Positions 9,004 through 19,400 of a stretch of 64,000 bases of DNA are shown here, piece after piece; position 1 is the stretch's first letter, and each line of letters starts with the position of its first letter. Both the position numbers and the translations under genes were made by a program. The notes under the pieces are model-generated. The model saw only the letters and a program-made list of their open reading frames with translations, ran no database searches and had not been told where the DNA came from. Source of the stretch: Synechococcus sp. AG-673-F03 (lineage in GTDB: Bacteria; Cyanobacteriota; Cyanobacteriia; PCC-6307; Cyanobiaceae); NCBI GenBank assembly GCA_003211205.1, contig QCTJ01000003.1, positions 1 through 64,000 on the forward strand, written 5' to 3'.

Positions 9004-9885
9004 ATGCGTGATCAGCTGGGACAGGCTCTGGCGGCTGCCACTGAGTTGCTTGAGGGACGACAGGTCGTTGATGTGCTCAGTGTGGGCGGAAGCAGTGTGG
9101 GTTCCACGTGGCGGCTGAACCTGAACGATGGTGAGCAACTCTTTGTCAAGGTGGCACAAACGGCCAACTTGCTGGCGGAACAGTCCGGTTTGCAGGCATT
9201 GCGTCACTGGGCAGATCCAGCCTTGATCGAAGTGCCCCAGGTGCTCGGCTGCTTGCCAATGCTTGAGAATTCAGTCTTGGTGATGGCCTGGTGGAATGCC
9301 AGTAGCGGCGATCAGTTCTGTCTTGGCCGGGGACTTGCGCAGCTTCATCGTGCGTCGGCTGAGGCCGGACCGTGTTGTTTTGGCTGGGATCGCGATGGCT
9401 TCATCGGTCTTGGGCCCCAGCCCTGCGGATGGCGTGACAGCTGGGGCGATGCGTTCACCCAACTCAGACTTCAGCCCCAGCTGTGCCTGGCCTCTGAGTG
9501 GGGGCTAGCTGGGCAGGACTGGGAGCCTTTGCTTGAACCGATCGCTGCATGGCTCAATCGTCATGCCCCTGAACCCTGCCTGGTCCATGGCGATCTCTGG
9601 GCTGGCAATGCAGCAGTTCTGGCTGATGGCCGTGGTCTCTTGATTGATCCCGCCAGTTGGTGGGCTGATCGCGAGGTGGATCTGGCTATGACCCATCTAT
9701 TCGGTGGATTCTCTCGTCGCTTTATGGAGGGATATAGCCGTGAATGGCCACTGCCAGCGGGCGCAGAACAGAGAATTGAGGCTCTCAATCTCTATCACCT
9801 GATAAATCACGCCAACCTTTTTGGCGGTGGATACCAACAGCAAAGCCGCAGGATCCTCAAGGATCTGCGGCTCGCCTTGCTCTGA
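9004..9885 (+). CDS. Fructosamine kinase family protein
   Basis: A 293-residue kinase-like fold protein. The phosphotransferase loop LVHGDLWAGNAAV and the metal-binding segment IDPASWWADREVDLAM are the hallmarks of the fructosamine-3-kinase/aminoglycoside phosphotransferase superfamily. Near the N-terminus, STWRLNLNDGEQLFVK contains the ATP-contact Lys. It would phosphorylate glycated amines on proteins or small molecules. The start at 9004 (ATG) was preferred to the GTG at 8998. It is divergent from the desaturase gene with only about 35 nt between. Confidence 0.8.
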   Translation: MRDQLGQALAAATELLEGRQVVDVLSVGGSSVGSTWRLNLNDGEQLFVKVAQTANLLAEQSGLQALRHWADPALIEVPQVLGCLPMLENSVLVMAWWNASSGDQFCLGRGLAQLHRASAEAGPCCFGWDRDGFIGLGPQPCGWRDSWGDAFTQLRLQPQLCLASEWGLAGQDWEPLLEPIAAWLNRHAPEPCLVHGDLWAGNAAVLADGRGLLIDPASWWADREVDLAMTHLFGGFSRRFMEGYSREWPLPAGAEQRIEALNLYHLINHANLFGGGYQQQSRRILKDLRLALL

Positions 9886-9925
9886 AACGATCGTGAATGA
9901 ATCTGACGGCTCATTCCAGGTGGCT

Positions 9926-10282
9926 TCAGCCCAGGTACTCCTTGCGAAGCGTCTGGATTCGGGCCACGAGAGCATTTCGCTTGTCGCTTGTGGTGAGATT
10001 CTTCCAGCTCCATTGCCCGACAACCACAACGCCAAGCAGTTCCAGCAGGCCTGGGACAACCGGCAGCAGATTGATCGTGTCGAGAATGCCTTTGATCAGG
10101 ATCTGGGCAACGATCACAGCGGCGAAAATGCCAACAATCTTGCCGATGCGCCCTGCTTGGCTCCAGTCGACCTTGTCAAGAGTTTCGTTCACCTTGCCGA
10201 GGACGTCTTTGTAGCGCTCGGCGAAGGCGATGTTGTCGCCTGTGGCGCTTTCAGTCGACTGCGTAGTGGTTTCGTCGCTCAT
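9926..10282 (-). CDS. CAAD-domain thylakoid membrane protein (CurT-like)
   Basis: A 118-residue protein. The N-terminal third is acidic and Ser/Thr-rich. It is followed by an amphipathic stretch (LGKVNETLDKVDWSQAGRIG) and two hydrophobic segments around IVGIFAAVIVAQILIKGIL and VVPGLLELLGVVVVG. The C-terminus is charged. This is the CAAD layout found in CURT1/CurT thylakoid-curvature proteins and appended to some cyanobacterial aminoacyl-tRNA synthetases. It probably shapes or organises thylakoid membranes; this role is known for the family, not shown here. Confidence 0.8.
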   Translation of the reverse strand: MSDETTTQSTESATGDNIAFAERYKDVLGKVNETLDKVDWSQAGRIGKIVGIFAAVIVAQILIKGILDTINLLPVVPGLLELLGVVVVGQWSWKNLTTSDKRNALVARIQTLRKEYLG

Positions 10283-10335
10283 GACGCCTAGGCTGGCTAC
10301 TAATACTCCGCGACGATATCGGCAAGATCACTGGA

Positions 10336-10887
10336 ATGCCATGCCGGCTCCGTATCGATCTCGATTGTCTCATGGTTCTCAGGGCTTCACTTGGAGCCGT
10401 GTCACCGGAAGAGGGTTGCGCATTGCTGCTTGGCGAGTCAGCACCTGATCTCAATGTGCGCTTCGTGTGGCCCTGTTGCAATGTCTGGCGCCCTGGTTTT
10501 GGCGGATACAACGATGCGATCTCGGGAGACCGTGATCAAACGCTTGTTTCTGCTTCGCGCCGATCACGTTTCGCACTCGACCCTCGTGAGCAAATCGCTG
10601 CCCAGCGATGGTCTCGCCACAGAGGTTGGCGGGTTCTTGGCAGTGCGCATTCCCATCCAGAGGGCCAGCCTGTGCCCAGTGCACTGGACAGGCAATGGGC
10701 TGCCAGGGAGGGGGTCATGGTCATTGATGCCGGTGTCGCTGGCGTCCGTGCCTGGTGGTTGCAGGGGGCCGGGCCAGGGGGACCCGACAAGCCTGTCAGC
10801 GCTCTTTCGCTTGTTGTCCAAAGTCAGGTACCGGTGGGAGACACTGTGAAGTCGTGTCCCGATGGCGCCTCCCTGCCTCTGCAATGA
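10336..10887 (+). CDS. M67 (JAMM/Mov34) metallopeptidase
   Basis: A 183-residue protein with the JAMM zinc-peptidase signature: an upstream Glu in SPEEGCALLLGE (about residue 24), then GSAHSHPEGQPVPSALD with His-x-His, a Ser ten residues after the second His, and an Asp three residues after that Ser. Bacterial M67 enzymes of this type commonly remove C-terminal residues from ubiquitin-like sulfur carrier proteins. Its stop overlaps the start of moeB (ATGA), so the two are translationally coupled, which supports a joint role in sulfur-carrier activation. Confidence 0.85.
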   Translation: MPCRLRIDLDCLMVLRASLGAVSPEEGCALLLGESAPDLNVRFVWPCCNVWRPGFGGYNDAISGDRDQTLVSASRRSRFALDPREQIAAQRWSRHRGWRVLGSAHSHPEGQPVPSALDRQWAAREGVMVIDAGVAGVRAWWLQGAGPGGPDKPVSALSLVVQSQVPVGDTVKSCPDGASLPLQ

Positions 10888-12047
10888 CGGAACACCTTCC
10901 AGATCTCGATCTGAGTGCGCAGGAGCGTGGACGTTATGCCCGTCACCTCACACTTCCGGAGTTTGGGGTCATAGGTCAGCAGCGGTTGAAAACAGCATCG
11001 GTGTTGTGTGTTGGCGCCGGTGGGCTCGGCTCGCCCTTATTGATGTACCTGGCGGCGGCTGGTGTTGGTCGCATCGGCATCGTTGACGATGACCGTGTGG
11101 AGGTCTCCAACCTCCAGCGGCAGGTCATTCATGCCGAAAGTGGCCTTGGCCAGCTCAAGACGGATTCCGCTTGTCAGAGGATCGTCGGCCTGAATTCCCA
11201 TTGCCGGGTTGAGCAGCATGCCTGCCGGCTCACCAGCACGAATGCCATCGAGCTGGTCGAGGGCCATGACCTGGTGGTGGATGGGTCCGATAACTTTCCG
11301 ACGCGCTATCTGATCAACGACGTCTGTGCCTTGCTCAACAAGCCGTGGGTGTACGGCTCCGTTCAGCGTTTCGAAGGGCAGGTCAGTGTCTTCAACCAAG
11401 GCCCTCAGTCACCGGATTACCGCGATCTGGTTCCGGAGCCACCGCCCCCAGGCCTTGTTCCCTCCTGCGCCGATGGAGGTGTTGTTGGAGTGATGCCGGG
11501 ATTGATCGGGCTGCTTCAAGCCACCGAAACGATCAAGCTGCTGGCAGGGATTGGTGAATCTCTTGATGGGAGGCTGCTGCTTGTGGATGGCCTGACCATG
11601 CGTTTCCGTGAGCTGCGTCTGCAGCGCCGACCCCAGCGCCCTCCTATCACAGCTCTGATCGATTACGAAGCGTTCTGTAGCGTCGACGATTCTGGCCGTC
11701 TTGAGGGAGCGTCAAGCGTGAGAAGCATTTCCGTGAATGAGCTCAGCGCATTGTTGGACGACGGCGGTGAGCTGGTGCTGATTGATGTGCGCAATCCCTC
11801 GGAAGCAGACGTGGCCGTGATTCCACGATCGCAACTGATCCCGCTTGCACAAATCGAGAACGGAGAGAGGATCGACGAGATTCGCCGTCTTGCTGGTCAA
11901 CGTCCGATCTACGTGCATTGCAAGCTGGGAGGACGTTCTGCGCGAGCGGTCGAGCTGCTATCCCAGCATGGAATTGACGCAACCAATGTGGCGGGAGGGA
12001 TCGATGCCTGGTCTCAGCAGGTTGATCCTGGAGTTCCTCGTTACTGA
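10884..12047 (+). CDS. moeB: MoeB/ThiF-type adenylyltransferase with rhodanese domain
   Basis: A 387-residue fusion. The N-terminal ThiF/MoeB domain shows RYARHLTLPEFGVIGQQRL, the nucleotide-binding VLCVGAGGLGSPLLMYLA and VDGSDNFPTRYLINDVC. The C-terminal ~110 residues form a rhodanese domain with LVLIDVRNPSEADV and the active-site loop VHCKLGGRSARA (Cys). It adenylates, and probably sulfurates, the C-terminus of a ubiquitin-like sulfur carrier for molybdopterin or thiamine synthesis. The ATG at 10884 gives the ATGA overlap with the M67 gene. MoeZ is an alternative name for this fused form. Confidence 0.9.
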   Translation: MTEHLPDLDLSAQERGRYARHLTLPEFGVIGQQRLKTASVLCVGAGGLGSPLLMYLAAAGVGRIGIVDDDRVEVSNLQRQVIHAESGLGQLKTDSACQRIVGLNSHCRVEQHACRLTSTNAIELVEGHDLVVDGSDNFPTRYLINDVCALLNKPWVYGSVQRFEGQVSVFNQGPQSPDYRDLVPEPPPPGLVPSCADGGVVGVMPGLIGLLQATETIKLLAGIGESLDGRLLLVDGLTMRFRELRLQRRPQRPPITALIDYEAFCSVDDSGRLEGASSVRSISVNELSALLDDGGELVLIDVRNPSEADVAVIPRSQLIPLAQIENGERIDEIRRLAGQRPIYVHCKLGGRSARAVELLSQHGIDATNVAGGIDAWSQQVDPGVPRY

Positions 12048-12062
12048 GGCTGGATCAGGTCG

Positions 12063-13259
12063 TCAGTAGTCAACCCCACGCTTGAGGTCGACTCCCTGTT
12101 CGGCGTAGTGCTTGTGGCACACCATTTCAGAATGAACACTCGCCAGATCGAAGTAGGCCGGTGGGTGCTTGCAGCGGCCAGTGATAATCACTTCAGTTTC
12201 GGAGGGCTTGCGCACCAGGGCCTGAACGATGGGCTCGACCGGTAGCAGTTCCAGATCAACGGTGGGATTAAGTTCGTCCAGGATCACGGTCTTGTAAAGG
12301 CCGCTGGCGATTGCCGCTCGGGCAATTTCCCAGGCGCGTTCAGCCTCCACGTAGTCGATCGGTTCCTGTTGACCACGCCAGACGATCGCGTCGCGTCCGG
12401 AACGCAGGTGGTCGACCAGGTGCGGATAGCTCTCACGTAGAGCTGCAATCGCTGCATCCTCGGTGTAGCCGTTGCCTCCCTTCAGCCATTGCAGGATCAG
12501 CACGCGATGGCTCTTGTCCTGACTGATGCCTCGACCGATGGCCTGGAGACCCTTGCCCAGGGCGCTGGTGGACTTCCCTTTGCCTTCGCCGGTGTAGATC
12601 TCGATTCCACCCGGTGACGGGAATGGAAGCAGAGAGTCATCTACGGGCTCGATCCGCCTGTGGGCGCGCATCTCAGAGTGCAGATCGGCGATGTGAATCA
12701 ACGGTTGAGGGGCAGCGCGTCCGGTCACGATGATTTCCATGCCCTCCGGTCGGGCCGAGAGGGTCTTCACCACGTCGTTGATATCGAGCAGGCCGAGATC
12801 CAGCAGCGGGTTCAGTTCGTCCAGAACCACAACGGAATACAGAGCGCTGGCAATCGCACCTCGAGCGATGTCCCAGCCTCTCTGGGCTTCTTGTTGGTCG
12901 AATTTTGTGGCCTCGTCAGCGTTGAAATAGTCAGCGCGTCCTGTGCGGACTTGATCGATGAGGTGGGGAAAGCCCTGTTGCAATGCTTCGATAGCTGCAT
13001 CCTCGTCGTAGGCCCGTCCAGGTCCTTTGAGGAATCGCAGCAGCAGAACCCGGGTTCGCCGTTGTTCGCAGATGCCAAGACCAATCGTGCGCAGCACAAC
13101 ACCAAGCGCAGCCTGGCTTTTGCCCTTACCCTCTCCGTCGTAGACATGCAGCTGACCGAGACTGCGTTCACGGCTGTCGGCAGCTGTGACGATGCCGATA
13201 CCCGGCTTGCTGTTGCGTCTGGTTCCGCTCGAGCTATCGGATGACTGGACTGCGTCCAT
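12063..13259 (-). CDS. Tandem-duplicated CobO/BtuR-like ATP:corrinoid adenosyltransferase
   Basis: A 398-residue protein made of two copies of a CobO/BtuR-type P-loop domain. The first P-loop is YDGEGKGKSQAALG (about residues 40 to 53) and the second YTGEGKGKSTSALG (about residues 218 to 231). Each is followed by the same landmarks: LRFLKGPG/LQWLKGG, YDEDAAIEAL/YTEDAAIAAL and VVLDELNPLLDL/VILDELNPTVDL. A single domain is the usual size for the enzyme that adenosylates cob(I)yrinate a,c-diamide. The duplication seems to be a cyanobacterial form; whether both halves are active is unknown. Confidence 0.75.
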   Translation of the reverse strand: MDAVQSSDSSSGTRRNSKPGIGIVTAADSRERSLGQLHVYDGEGKGKSQAALGVVLRTIGLGICEQRRTRVLLLRFLKGPGRAYDEDAAIEALQQGFPHLIDQVRTGRADYFNADEATKFDQQEAQRGWDIARGAIASALYSVVVLDELNPLLDLGLLDINDVVKTLSARPEGMEIIVTGRAAPQPLIHIADLHSEMRAHRRIEPVDDSLLPFPSPGGIEIYTGEGKGKSTSALGKGLQAIGRGISQDKSHRVLILQWLKGGNGYTEDAAIAALRESYPHLVDHLRSGRDAIVWRGQQEPIDYVEAERAWEIARAAIASGLYKTVILDELNPTVDLELLPVEPIVQALVRKPSETEVIITGRCKHPPAYFDLASVHSEMVCHKHYAEQGVDLKRGVDY

Positions 13260-13319
13260 CGTCGATTCCTGGATGGAGCTTCTTACGATCGGAGCATAAC
13301 TACATTCCTGTTTTCAGCA

Positions 13320-14168
13320 GTGGCTTTCGAGACCTTGCGCCTGCTGGAATCTTTGTCGGTGGAGGATGCGCTTCGCCTCAAGCGCCTTCGCGAATGGATC
13401 CTGGGATTTGATCGCGTGTTCGTGGCCTACTCCGGTGGGGTGGACAGCACCTTGGTGGCTGCAATCGCACAGGAACAGCTTGGCGACTGCGCTTGTGCCA
13501 TCACTGGCGTGTCGCCTTCGCTGGCTCCTCACCTGCTGGCTGAAGCGCGTCAGCAGGCGCACTGGCTGGGAATCCGCCACCGTGAAGTGGAAACCAGGGA
13601 GCTCGAAGACCCCTCCTATAGCAGCAACCCCACGGATCGTTGCTATGCCTGCAAACGCGAGCTCCACAGTCATCTCGCCCCCATTGCTGAGGCTGCTGAA
13701 GGAGCGAGGGTGCTCGATGGTGTGAATCTCGATGACCTCGGCGATCATCGGCCTGGCCTTCAGGCGGCCAGTGAAGCCGGTGTGGGTTCGCCGCTGGCGG
13801 ATCTGCAGATCGATAAGTCCTGTGTGCGACGACTGTCCAAGGCGCTGGGATTCCCCTGGTGGGACAAGCCAGCTCAGCCTTGTCTGGCCTCACGCTTTCC
13901 CTATGGAGAAGCCATCAGCCATGACCGGCTCAGACAGGTTGGTCATGCGGAAGCCTGGCTGATCGAACGCGGTTTCTCTCGCGTGAGGGTTCGATCCCAG
14001 GGTCTTTCGGCCCGGATCGAGGTCCCTCAGGAGCGGCTTGCGGAACTGCTTGATCCTGAGCTCAGAGACTCATTGGTTCGGGCCATACTCGAACTCGGCT
14101 TCACCAGTGTGAGCCTCGATTTGGAAGGGTTGGTGAGTGGAAAACTCAACCGGGTCATCCCCGGCTGA
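13320..14168 (+). CDS. larE: LarE-type ATP-dependent sacrificial sulfur transferase
   Basis: A 282-residue protein of the PP-loop superfamily. The motif VAYSGGVDSTLVA (residues 36 to 48) binds ATP. NPTDRCYACKREL contains a CxxC pair, and PCLASRFPYG carries Cys188, which corresponds to the sacrificial sulfur-donor Cys of LarE. LarE makes the nickel-pincer nucleotide of lactate racemase by giving up a cysteine sulfur. No larB or larC is in the window, so the cofactor client here is unclear. The start is GTG at 13320. Confidence 0.8.
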   Translation: MAFETLRLLESLSVEDALRLKRLREWILGFDRVFVAYSGGVDSTLVAAIAQEQLGDCACAITGVSPSLAPHLLAEARQQAHWLGIRHREVETRELEDPSYSSNPTDRCYACKRELHSHLAPIAEAAEGARVLDGVNLDDLGDHRPGLQAASEAGVGSPLADLQIDKSCVRRLSKALGFPWWDKPAQPCLASRFPYGEAISHDRLRQVGHAEAWLIERGFSRVRVRSQGLSARIEVPQERLAELLDPELRDSLVRAILELGFTSVSLDLEGLVSGKLNRVIPG

Positions 14169-14176
14169 GGGCCGAT

Positions 14177-14659
14177 TTAGCCGGCCTGGACGCTCGGTGT
14201 CCGTTCCGCTTCAGCCACGGCCGAGGGTGTTTCACGCAGAAAGCTGCGCATGGCGTGGTGACCTGCGCCCAGCTCTTGCCTGAGGTGTTCACAGGCTGAT
14301 TCGGGCATGGTGTGATCGCCGCAGGTGAATACATCCACTGCTGCATAACTGTTTTCAGGCCAGGTGTGAATGGAGATGTGAGACTCGGCAAGGAGCGCCA
14401 GTCCGGTCACACCCTGAGGTTCGAATCGGTGGGTGATGAGGTTGAGAAGAGTGGCACCAGCACGTTTCGCTGCCATCGTGATGGTGGTCCTCAGAAAGGC
14501 TTCGTCGTTGAGCTTGCGCTGATCGCAGCCGTAGAGCTCAAGGATGCAATGTTTTCCCACCATGTTAGTCGCACTCGTCTGACTGGGGCTGGGGGCTGAG
14601 ATGGTCAAAGCGTCGTCCCATCCCGGGTTGGGATGCAGGCAGGACAGGGTCTGCTCCAT
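14177..14659 (-). CDS. speD: S-adenosylmethionine decarboxylase proenzyme
   Basis: About 160 residues, a prokaryotic-type SpeD. The sequence [14 protein letters not shown] contains the conserved Glu-Ser self-cleavage site that produces the pyruvoyl group. [12 protein letters not shown] near the N-terminus and [13 protein letters not shown] are also diagnostic. It supplies decarboxylated SAM for spermidine synthesis. The start at 14659 avoids overlapping recF; an internal ATG at 14563 (MVGKHC) would give a more standard 128-residue protein. Confidence 0.9.
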   Translation of the reverse strand: MEQTLSCLHPNPGWDDALTISAPSPSQTSATNMVGKHCILELYGCDQRKLNDEAFLRTTITMAAKRAGATLLNLITHRFEPQGVTGLALLAESHISIHTWPENSYAAVDVFTCGDHTMPESACEHLRQELGAGHHAMRSFLRETPSAVAEAERTPSVQAG

Positions 14660-14688
14660 CAGGGCATCAAGCAAAAGGGCCCCAGACC

Positions 14689-15807
14689 CTAGCTTTTTCT
14701 CATCCCGTTTCTCAAGTGATCGGCGTTGAGAATCTGCGAACGCTGCCGCCATTGGCCTTCGAAGGCGTCCAGGTGCGTTGCGCTCACCAGGCATTGATGG
14801 GAATCACCCACGGCTTCCAGCAGGGTGAGCTGGCGACGTGGATCTAGTTCCGCCAGCACATCATCTAGGAGAAGCAGAGGGGGATGACCACACAGTTCAC
14901 CCACCAATTCCAGTTCGGCCAGCTTCAGTGCCAGCACCACGGTGCGCTGCTGCCCGGCAGATCCGAAGCGGCGAGCTGCAGTGCCATTGAGCATCAGATC
15001 GATTTCGTCGCGATGGGGTCCCACCCTGCAGCTGCCCAGCCTCTCCTCTTCTGGCCGCTGCCGCTGCAGTTGCTCTTCGATGGACAGCCGCCAGGCTTCC
15101 TCGGCCTCCTCCCCTTCCAGCACGCTCCCCGGCGAGTAGCGCAGTTCCAGTTGTTCATCGCCCTGGCTGAGACGTTGCTGCCAGGCTGCAGCGAGGGGCT
15201 CGAGTCGTGCCAAGGCACGGCGTCGGCGGCGGTGAATGCGAGTGCAGACCAGTGCCATCTGCGTGTCGAAGCTGTCCAGAAGCACGTCCCGTTCCAACGA
15301 CGTGCCGAGGCCACCTCGTCTCCAGAACTGACTGCGTTGTCGCAGCAGACGGTTGTAGCGACCAATCAGGTCGCCATAGACCGGTTCCAGCTGCAACACG
15401 ACCCGATCGAGCCACTGACGCCTCAGTGCCGGTTCTCCACGCACCAGATGGAGATCCAGTGCACTGAACCCGACACAGCGCAGGGGGCCGATCAGATCCA
15501 TTTGACGCTGCAGCACCTTGCCGTTGCGTCGTGCCTGTCGTCCTCCCCGTCGCCGCAGTTCGAGCTCGACCACATCCTCATCAAGGCAGGTGGCCTTGAG
15601 CAGAGCCCGGGAGGCATCCCAGTGGATCAGATCCCCATCCTGGCTGGATCGATGCGAGCGCAGGCTGCCAAGCAGCTCCACTGATTCGAGCAGGTTGGAT
15701 TTACCAACACCGTTGCTGCCGATCACCAGCAGACGCGGCGCATCAATCTCCAGCTGCAGATGGCAGTGGTTGCGGAACTCCTGCAGTTCGAGCCGGAGAA
15801 GCCGAAT
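14689..15807 (-). CDS. recF: RecF recombination mediator (non-canonical ATT start proposed)
   Basis: An SMC-like ATPase that loads RecA at gaps. The Walker A is [17 protein letters not shown], the signature region is [18 protein letters not shown] and the Walker B is [15 protein letters not shown]. The conserved first beta-strand of RecF ([14 protein letters not shown] here) is encoded upstream of the first canonical start, the GTG at 15726. That upstream frame has no ATG, GTG or TTG before an in-frame stop. I therefore place the start at the ATT at 15807, giving 372 residues, the family's normal length. A GTG start would remove the conserved strand. Confidence 0.85.
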   Translation of the reverse strand: MRLLRLELQEFRNHCHLQLEIDAPRLLVIGSNGVGKSNLLESVELLGSLRSHRSSQDGDLIHWDASRALLKATCLDEDVVELELRRRGGRQARRNGKVLQRQMDLIGPLRCVGFSALDLHLVRGEPALRRQWLDRVVLQLEPVYGDLIGRYNRLLRQRSQFWRRGGLGTSLERDVLLDSFDTQMALVCTRIHRRRRRALARLEPLAAAWQQRLSQGDEQLELRYSPGSVLEGEEAEEAWRLSIEEQLQRQRPEEERLGSCRVGPHRDEIDLMLNGTAARRFGSAGQQRTVVLALKLAELELVGELCGHPPLLLLDDVLAELDPRRQLTLLEAVGDSHQCLVSATHLDAFEGQWRQRSQILNADHLRNGMRKS

Positions 15808-15869
15808 CGGTCCGGGTGCGGTGTGTGGTTAAGGTAACTGGAGCGCGGTTGTTCTCCCAGCCGCCGCGT

Positions 15870-15943
15870 GGGCATGTAGCTCAGTTGGATAGAGCATCAG
15901 ATTCCGGTTCTGAGGGTCGGGGGTTCGAGTCCCTCCATGCTCG
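15870..15943 (+). tRNA. tRNA-Arg (anticodon CCG)
   Basis: A 74-nt cloverleaf. Acceptor arms GGGCATG and CATGCTC pair (with one wobble), followed by discriminator G. The anticodon stem TCAGA/TCTGA encloses loop TTCCGGT (anticodon CCG). The T-loop is GTTCGAG. No CCA is encoded. Confidence 0.95.
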
Positions 15944-15963
15944 TGTTCAGAAAGATCGACCGG

Positions 15964-16425
15964 TCATCGGAGCCGCAGGCCCATGGCTCTGATTCCGCCT
16001 GGATCAAGAATGAAGCCGCGAGATTTCAGTGCATCGAGCGCCTGGGCAGGTGCCGCGATCGAAATGCTGCATCCGGGTAAATCTCTACGCAGACAGGCCA
16101 GGGAACGGTGAACCAGCACCGCCAGCAATCTGGATTGATCAGGTCCTGCAGCGGCTGACAGGTTCCAGAGATTGGCATTCAGCGCCTGATCACTGGTGGC
16201 TCTGACAAAGCCCACAAGCCGCTGCTCTTCGCTGTCGAGGATGCTCAGGTGCCAGATGCTGCGTTGCAGTGCCAGCGGCCAGCGCTCCACCGGGTGGGGT
16301 TGATCGCCGCAGTCTTCCAGCAGGGCATTGATGCTGTTCCCATCGGGAACGAACTCCATGCTCACGCTGTAGCGCTCTGGGAGCCGAGGAACGGCGGCCT
16401 GTTGGCGAAAGGGAAGCAGTGCCAC
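15964..16425 (-). CDS. GNAT-family N-acetyltransferase
   Basis: A 153-residue protein with the GNAT layout: a central strand-loop RLVGFVRATSDQALNANLWNL, then LLAVLVHRSLACLRRDLPG in place of a canonical acetyl-CoA loop, and a C-terminal beta-hairpin ALDALKSRGFILDP. The substrate is unknown. It lies 6 nt downstream of ppc in the same orientation and may be co-transcribed with it. Confidence 0.6.
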   Translation of the reverse strand: MALLPFRQQAAVPRLPERYSVSMEFVPDGNSINALLEDCGDQPHPVERWPLALQRSIWHLSILDSEEQRLVGFVRATSDQALNANLWNLSAAAGPDQSRLLAVLVHRSLACLRRDLPGCSISIAAPAQALDALKSRGFILDPGGIRAMGLRLR

Positions 16426-16431
16426 CGCGAC

Positions 16432-19400
16432 TCAACCGGTGTTGCGCATGCCGGCGGCAATGCCGTTGATGGTGAGCAGGGCACCGCGCAGGAGCTCGCT
16501 GCGGCTGTAGGTCCGGCCGTCGCCGTCACTCGGAAATTCGCTCATGGGTGGCTGACGGTTCTGATCACGCAGGCGTTTGAGCAGGGCCACCTGCAAGAAC
16601 CCCAGCGGCACGATCGTGCGGTTGCGCAGGTTCACCGACAGCTGCAGTGCCGGGTCGGCATCCAGCAATCTTTCCTGTCTGGTGATGTCCAGAACCAGGC
16701 GTCGAGTGAGTGTGTATTCATCAGCGATCGTGGTGTAGATCCGCTCAAAGGCATCGTGATGGCTTGCACTGCCCAGGCTGGTCACGTAGTGACGGGCCAG
16801 ATCGAGATCGACTTTGGAGAGAGTCATCTCCACTTTGGAAATCAGCATCCGGAAGAAGGGCCAGCGCTGGTGCAGGGTGCGCAACAAGGTCATCTGCTCT
16901 GGATCAGCTTCGAGCTCTTCACTGAGAGCTGTGCCCACACCGAACCAGCTGGGCAGCAGGAATCGGCTCTGGGTCCAGCCAAACACCCAGGGAATCGCAC
17001 GGAGGCTGGACAGATCCCTGGCGCCGGATTTGCGCCGTGCCGGACGACTGGAGATCTGCAGTTTGCTGATCTCTTCAATCGGAGTCACCTGTTCGAAAAA
17101 GGCCACCAGATCGGGATTGTCATGCACAAGGGCCCGGTAGTGGCGGCGTGAGCATTTCGCCAGTCGAGCCATCAGCTCATTCCAGCTTGGGGTGGCATCC
17201 AGCTGATTGGTCACCAGGCTGTTCTGCACCACTGCTGTGGTGACCGTTTCAAGGTTGTAGAGAGCCAGTTCAGGCAGGCTGTATTTGGAAGCCAGCACTT
17301 CGCCCTGCTCGGTGATCTTGATGCGTCCTTGCAGCGTGCCGCTGGGTTGGGCCAGGATTGCCTGGTAAGCAGGGCCGCCGCCTCTGCCGACGGAGCCTCC
17401 ACGGCCGTGGAACAAACGCAGGGCCACGCCATTGCGTGCAGCCAGATCCTGCAGCGCAATCTGAGCCTTGTGAATTTCCCAGTTGCTGGAGAGGAATCCA
17501 GAGTCCTTGTTGCTGTCGGAATAACCGAGCATCAGTTCCTGTAGCGGCAGTCCCTGGCTGCCCACGCGAGGTAAGAGGTTTCTGTACAGCGTTGTCTGGA
17601 ACAGCTCTCCCATCACTTCGGGAGCGCGCTGAAGATCCTCCACCGTTTCGAACAGAGGAACCACCAGCAGATCGGCATGGCCAGCGGAGGGATCCACGAG
17701 GCCGGCCTCCTTGGCCAGCAGCAGCACCTCCAGCAAGTCGGAAACGCTGTGACTCATGGAAATCACGTAGGTGCGGCAGATGCGGCTGCCGAATTCGTCC
17801 TGAAGGCGATGCAGCATCCGGAACACATTCACCGTTTCCGCCGTGGTGGCTGACCAATCCACTGCCGGAGGTATCAGGGGGCGACGCGTCTGTAGCTCCT
17901 GCAGCAACCAGTTCACGCGCTCCTGCTCATTCAGGTCTCCATAGGCCTGATCTGGATTGAGATATCGGCTGAGTTCATCCAGCGCGTCACTGTGCCGCGT
18001 GCTCTCCTGACGGATATCGAGCCCCGCAAGTGAGAAGCCGTAGATGTGAACCTGAGTGAGCAAGGTGTCGAGGGGCTCACAGGTGAGATCAGTGCTGACC
18101 AGGCTTGTGCGGATCAGCTCAAGATCACTGCGGAATTCAGCGACCGACCCGTAATGAAGGGCTTCGCTCGGCTGACTCTCGGGAGCAAACGGCCGGGGGC
18201 TCTCAGCAGGAGCTCGCCAACCGGCGTCGGCCAGCTGATCGTTTCTCAACTTGGTGAGACGCAACCGTTCGAGCATGAAGCTCATCTTCAAGCGGTAAGG
18301 CTCGAGGCGGTAGCGCGTGGCTCGCTCCTCGTAGACCTCCGGGAAGCGAAACCGATCCATTTCTAGAGATTCGAGCAGCGAAGCACTTACCTGACTCCAC
18401 TGCATCGAGATGCTGAGCTGGTCGCGCAGGCTCTGGACGGCACTGATGTAGCGGTCAAGCATCAACTGACGCTGATAACAGGCTGTCCGCCAGGTGATGT
18501 CTGTGGTGACGGAAGGGTTGCCGTCGCGATCGGACCCCACCCAGGAGCCGAAGGTGCAGAAGGACGACGGGGGCAGCTGGACATCGGGGTAACTGCCGGA
18601 GAGTGCGGTGGTCAGGCGGCGACGCAGCTGCGGCATGGCGTCGAACAGAACCTGCTGGAAATAGTGCAGGGCGTAATCGACCTCATCGAGCACGGATGGC
18701 TTGAACTGGTGCAGTTCATCCGTACGCCACCACAGCCTGATTTCCTCTTCCAGTTGAAGACGGATGCCGTCGGCTTCGCGCGGACTGGTTTCGAAGGCGG
18801 TCTCCAGCTGTTGCAGGAGGCTGGCAACACGCCGCTGCTTGTGCCTCACCGTGTGACGCACGATTTCCGTGGGATGGGCTGTGAAGACCAGTCGGATGTC
18901 GAGTTCCTGAAGCAAGGTCTCCAGCTGTGCGGGAGGCACGTTCAGGCGCCGCAGGCGCTCAAACAGTTCACTGAAAGTGGCGGGTTCTGTCTGAGTTGCC
19001 AGGGGTGGAGTGAAGGGATCAACCTGCTCGGCCAGTTCCTGAGAGCGGACGATGCTTTCGAGGTAGTTGTCCTCCTCGATGCGCTGCTCGAGGATGTTCA
19101 CCAGCTGGAAATACAGCGAGAAGGCTCTGGCAGCTGCTATGGCTTCCGACAGGTCCATGTCTCGAATCAGCGAGACCACGGAATCCGAGCTGACGGCACT
19201 TGGTTCGGGTAAGGCCGGATCACTGAGCTGCTTCATGCGCAGCAGGCGTTCAGCCTGTTCCGCAGGGCATTCGCTGCGTAGCACGGTCTGCCATAGATCT
19301 TCCACCAGAGCCAGGCGCTGCTGCAGCAGATGGCCATTGCCAGATGTCTCCTGCACCGCAGCCCTGGGCTGATCGCTCGCAGGAATCATTGCGGGGGAGG

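Noticed and set aside
14660-14794. Upstream extension of speD
   Set aside because: It would overlap the 3' end of recF; the downstream ATGs fit the family length.
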